Shown one piece after another: positions 61,368 through 64,000 of a DNA stretch of 64,000 bases. The notes below the pieces were generated by a model that was not told the DNA's origin, searched no databases, and saw nothing but the letters and a program-made list of their open reading frames with translations. The stretch's first letter is position 1. The number at the start of each line of letters is the position of its first letter. This stretch comes from Bryobacterales bacterium F-183 (GTDB lineage: Bacteria > Acidobacteriota > Terriglobia > Bryobacterales > Bryobacteraceae): assembly GCA_016865505.2 (NCBI GenBank), contig AP025252.1, forward strand, positions 1,302,001 to 1,366,000, in the 5' to 3' direction. Position numbers and translations under genes: made by a program.

Positions 61368-61725
61368 TTCCTTCAAACGCGAACTTTCCACGGTCCGATT
61401 TCGTTGACAGCCTCCCTGTCTGACCTCCGACCCGTATCCCAAACATTCGCCAGTATTTGCGTTTCGGCGCAGTTCTCCAGTTCGCAACGTGCGCGTCCGG
61501 GGTGCGAACTCAACCATGGTGGTTGAGTTCATCGGCCTCCCTCAACCTCTCGAACTCTCGGGTTTCTCTGTTGACACCTCCGCGTTTGTTGACACTCCGT
61601 TTGAGAGAGGGGGACCGATTAGACAGTTTCGAACTCGCGTGAGTATCTATTGACAGAGCCAGACGACGCGCCAGGCCGCCCAGCGGAAGCCGTTGTGGGC
61701 CGGATACCCAAAGGACCGGCAACAC
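61368..61725. other. Noncoding stretch of about 360 bases at the start of the element
   Basis: No credible gene is seen on either strand; the short frames here are arginine- and serine-rich and lack ribosome binding sites. It contains four TTGACA words (near 61403, 61570, 61589 and 61650) that could be -35 boxes, and the palindrome at 61506-61530. It probably holds the attachment site and promoters of the element. Confidence 0.6.
61506..61530. repeat. Perfect 25-base palindrome
   Basis: GAACTCAACCA and TGGTTGAGTTC are exact 11-base inverted arms around TGG. The very short loop favours a dimer-binding operator or recombinase site over a terminator; no U-run follows. Confidence 0.7.
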
Positions 61726-61914
61726 ATGGAACTCCGCGACCGCACCACGGCCGAGGCCGTCGCCCAGATCGCTACTCTTCTCTCGCAGGCCTACCAGCGC
61801 TACCGGCGCGTCCGGCGCATCGAACGCACCCGTCCGGATGGCGGAGAAACCGTCAACGGAGAACTTGATAACGCGCGCCCGGAGAGCCTTCATAGTCATG
61901 AGGTTGACGCGTGA
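61726..61914 (+). CDS. Small ORF upstream of DUF2924
   Basis: From ATG 61726 the product has 62 residues (MELRDRTTAEAVAQIATLLSQ), a predicted helix with many Arg residues. Its stop overlaps the GTG start of the DUF2924 gene (GTGA). Similar small genes are common before DUF2924-recombinase pairs, but no family is recognised. Confidence 0.55.
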   Translation: MELRDRTTAEAVAQIATLLSQAYQRYRRVRRIERTRPDGGETVNGELDNARPESLHSHEVDA

Positions 61915-62423
61915 AGAAGACCCTCCGACAACAGATCGACGAACTGGCCGCGATGGACGTCGTCGCGCTGCAGACCCGTCACCTGGAGTTCTTCGGCAAG
62001 GAGACCACCTGCGCACACCGGCAGTTCCTGTTCAGGAAGCTGGCCTGGCACATCCAAGCCAAGGCCGAAGGCGGGCTGCCGGAGTCGGCGATCGAACTGG
62101 CGCGGAGCATTGCGCGGGACACGCCGCTCCGGAATCGCGTGTTGACGAATGCGGATCGGCGGCAGGCAGGAATGCCGATGGACAACTCATCGACGACCAC
62201 CATCGAGCCGGCGCACGATGCGCGCACTCCGCTGCCCGGAGGTCTGATCGTCAAACAGTACCGGGGCAAAACGTATGTCGTGACCGTGCGTGACAACGGC
62301 TTCGAATACGAGGGCTGCCTGTTTCCATCGCTGAGCGCCGTCGCCTTCGAGATCACGCGAACCAAGTGGAATGGCTACCTCTTTTTCGGCCTGACCAAGG
62401 AGAAGACGAATGGCCGGAAATAA
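61911..62423 (+). CDS. DUF2924 domain protein
   Basis: The 170-residue protein matches DUF2924: LRQQIDELAAMDVVALQTRHLEFFG, HRQFLFRKLAWHIQAKAEGGLP, then a beta-rich C-terminal part with KQYRGKTYVVTVRDNGFEYEG and SLSAVAFEITRTKWNGYLFFGL. DUF2924 proteins are regularly encoded just before serine recombinases in phage-like and integrative elements; an accessory DNA-binding role is suspected. It starts GTG and overlaps the recombinase start by 14 bases. Confidence 0.88.
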   Translation: MKKTLRQQIDELAAMDVVALQTRHLEFFGKETTCAHRQFLFRKLAWHIQAKAEGGLPESAIELARSIARDTPLRNRVLTNADRRQAGMPMDNSSTTTIEPAHDARTPLPGGLIVKQYRGKTYVVTVRDNGFEYEGCLFPSLSAVAFEITRTKWNGYLFFGLTKEKTNGRK

Positions 62424-63975
62424 CGGCAGCATGTTTGGCGTGACGGCACGTCGCGGCATGCGCTGCGCCATCTACACGCGCAAATCGACCGAGGAAGGAC
62501 TGGAGCAGGAGTTCAATACGCTCGACGCGCAGCGAGACTCCGCCGAGGCCTACATCCGCAGCCAACGGGAAGACGGCTGGGTGGCCCTGCCCGATCGCTA
62601 CGACGATGGCGGCTACACCGGCGCCAACATGGAGCGGCCGGCGCTGAAGAAGCTGCTGCAGGATGTCCGCGATGGCCTGATCGACTGCGTGATGGTTTAC
62701 AAGGTGGACCGGCTGACCCGATCCCTGCTCGACTTCGCGCGGATCATGGAGGTGCTCGACAAGCACGGCGTCAGCTTCGTCTCGGTCACTCAGCAGTTCA
62801 ATACGACCGGATCGTTGGGCCGGCTGACCCTGAATATCCTCCTCTCCTTCGCGCAGTTCGAACGCGAGATGATCGCCGAGCGTACGCGCGACAAGATGTC
62901 GGCCGCCCGGCGCAAGGGACGATGGGTCGGCGGCATCCCGATGCTCGGGTATGACTTGAGCGATCGCGGCGCCCGCCTCGTGGTGAACGAGGATGAGGCC
63001 GCGCGCGTTCGGGCCATCTTCGACCTCTACCTCGAGCACGGCTCGCTGATACCGGTGGTGCAGGAACTGAATCGCCGCAACTGGCGCATGAAGGAATGGA
63101 CGACCCGCAAGGGGACACTCTCCGGCGGTAAGCCGTTCATCAAGAACCGGCTCTACAACCTGCTGACGAACATCGTCTACATCGGCAAGATCGAGCACGG
63201 CGGCCAGATCTACGACGGCGAGCACGAGGGCATCCTCGATCCGGAGGTCTGGCAGCGCGTGCAGGATCGGCTCCGGTTTAATGGGCGTACCGGCGGCCGC
63301 CAGGTTCGTAACAAGTATGGGGCGGTGTTGAAAGGCATCTTGCGCTGCGGCAGTTGTGAGGCTGGCATGGCCCATACCTACACGCAGAAGGCGCCGAACA
63401 AACTCTACCGCTATTACGTCTGCGTCAACGCCCACCAGCGAGGATACGACCAATGCCAAACGCGGTCGGTGTCGGCGCCGCAGATCGAACAGGCCGTCGT
63501 CGATCAGATCCGCGGGATTGCCGCGAATCCGTCCGTGATCGACGAGGTGGTCCGGCAGCTGGGCGAACAGCAGAGCACTCAGCGGGAGGCACTCGAACGT
63601 GAGAAGCGGGTGATGGAGAGGGAGTTGAGCCGTCTCGCGGGGGAGGTCCCGAGCCTCGTCCGGGCGGGCGGAAAGCACGTCGCCGACAAGATGGCGGAGT
63701 TGCAGGAACGGATCAATGTACTCGAGGGTCAGTTGCGCTCGGTGTGCGACCAACTCGCTGAGACTGTCGACCAGATCACCGACCCCGCGTCCGTCCTACG
63801 GGCGCTGCGGGAGTTCGACGTCCTGTGGGAAGAGATGAAGCCGCGCGAGCAGGAAAAGTTCGTCAAGACGCTGGTTGAACGCGTGACCTACGACGGGCGG
63901 ACCGGCAAGGTGACGGTCGGCTTCCGGACGGCGGGGATCCGGCAACTGTGCATTGAGGTGAGGGCCAGCAAGTGA
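62410..63975 (+). CDS. Large serine recombinase (integrase)
   Basis: The 521-residue protein has a resolvase/invertase N-terminal domain with catalytic Ser26 (IYTRKSTEEG) and the arginines in KVDRLTRSLLDF and ERTRDKMSAARRKGRW. A recombinase domain (VRAIFDLYLEHGSLIPVVQELNRR) and a zinc ribbon (LRCGSCEAGM with a later CVNAHQRGYDQC) follow. The last 120 residues form a coiled coil. Such enzymes integrate or excise mobile elements at attB/attP without host factors. It is coupled to DUF2924 upstream and to a further gene downstream. Confidence 0.93.
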   Translation: MAGNNGSMFGVTARRGMRCAIYTRKSTEEGLEQEFNTLDAQRDSAEAYIRSQREDGWVALPDRYDDGGYTGANMERPALKKLLQDVRDGLIDCVMVYKVDRLTRSLLDFARIMEVLDKHGVSFVSVTQQFNTTGSLGRLTLNILLSFAQFEREMIAERTRDKMSAARRKGRWVGGIPMLGYDLSDRGARLVVNEDEAARVRAIFDLYLEHGSLIPVVQELNRRNWRMKEWTTRKGTLSGGKPFIKNRLYNLLTNIVYIGKIEHGGQIYDGEHEGILDPEVWQRVQDRLRFNGRTGGRQVRNKYGAVLKGILRCGSCEAGMAHTYTQKAPNKLYRYYVCVNAHQRGYDQCQTRSVSAPQIEQAVVDQIRGIAANPSVIDEVVRQLGEQQSTQREALEREKRVMERELSRLAGEVPSLVRAGGKHVADKMAELQERINVLEGQLRSVCDQLAETVDQITDPASVLRALREFDVLWEEMKPREQEKFVKTLVERVTYDGRTGKVTVGFRTAGIRQLCIEVRASK

Positions 63976-64000
63976 AGCAGGAGTCGAAAACGTTCGAGAT
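63972..64000 (+). CDS. Start of a further gene of the element (3' truncated)
   Basis: A GTG at 63972 overlaps the recombinase stop (GTGA) and opens a frame reading MKQESKTFE to the window end. Coupling of this kind occurs throughout the element, so it is probably a real gene. Nothing can be said of its function. Confidence 0.45.

Larger units (their letters stand above)
61368..64000 (+). mobile_element. Left part of an integrative element encoding a large serine recombinase
   Basis: Starting immediately after tRNA-Gln there is a noncoding stretch, a small ORF, a DUF2924 gene, a serine recombinase, and the beginning of another gene, all coupled and rightward. The tetranucleotide GTAC occurs 4 times in these 2.6 kb but 8 times in 360 bases at 8161-8520, pointing to foreign origin. 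The right end lies beyond the window. Left boundary at the tRNA is inferred. Confidence 0.65.

Overview
The window is GC-rich chromosomal DNA, densely packed on both strands. It most likely comes from an acidobacterium of the Solibacter/Bryobacter group (Bryobacterales). Supporting signs are a Solibacter-type C-terminal domain (TIGR03437-like) at 1-1437, a VWFA-related acidobacterial protein (TIGR03436-like), two DUF1552/DUF1592 and DUF1501/DUF1553 cytochrome-type modules, a paired ECF sigma factor and TPR kinase, a secretin with a C-terminal cohesin-like domain, and several PEP-CTERM proteins. These assignments rest on motifs read by eye; no database search was run.

Layout. 1-3.8 kb: a truncated exported Ig-like protein, a terminator, a GTGCC repeat cluster, and two RES-like paralogues flanking a 2H phosphoesterase. 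3.7-10.3 kb: a leftward run of exported proteins (DUF1552, DUF1592 cytochrome, VWA, propeller-like). 10.3-17.3 kb: an IlvD/Edd dehydratase, a 1316-residue exported mosaic protein and an alkaline-phosphatase-superfamily enzyme. 17.3-20 kb: two toxin-antitoxin pairs and a purine-type permease. 20-25.4 kb: HtrA protease, an unusual D-amino-acid-oxidase-like protein whose C-terminal motif sits at the N-terminus, and Rieske plus cytochrome b-c. 25.4-32.5 kb: PEP-CTERM protein, DUF1501, DUF1549/1553 cytochrome, a JAMM-like membrane protein. 32.6-36.8 kb: metX-metW, creatininase, a dimethylformamidase-like protein.

36.8-46.3 kb is a long rightward run: ECF sigma factor, Ser/Thr kinase, a 114-residue protein with TPHPFKPD repeats, a TPR-GT41 (O-GlcNAc-transferase-like) enzyme, a PAP2 phosphatase, a DXD glycosyltransferase, a GT87-like membrane protein and an unrecognised protein. 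The tight overlaps suggest one transcription unit. I regard this as the best candidate for an undescribed system, possibly glycosylation (and perhaps phosphorylation) of the repeat protein.

46.4-61.2 kb: two GspG pseudopilins with a secretin-cohesin fusion, smpB, pepA, three PEP-CTERM proteins (one tiny), cytochrome c, TlpA-like, DUF1566 and orphan DUF4123 proteins, rsmG, an MFS transporter and wecB. At 61.3 kb lies tRNA-Gln(UUG). Immediately after it comes the start of an integrative element: a noncoding stretch with a 25-nt palindrome, a small ORF, DUF2924, and a large serine recombinase. This element lacks the GTAC-rich composition of the rest of the window and runs off the right end.
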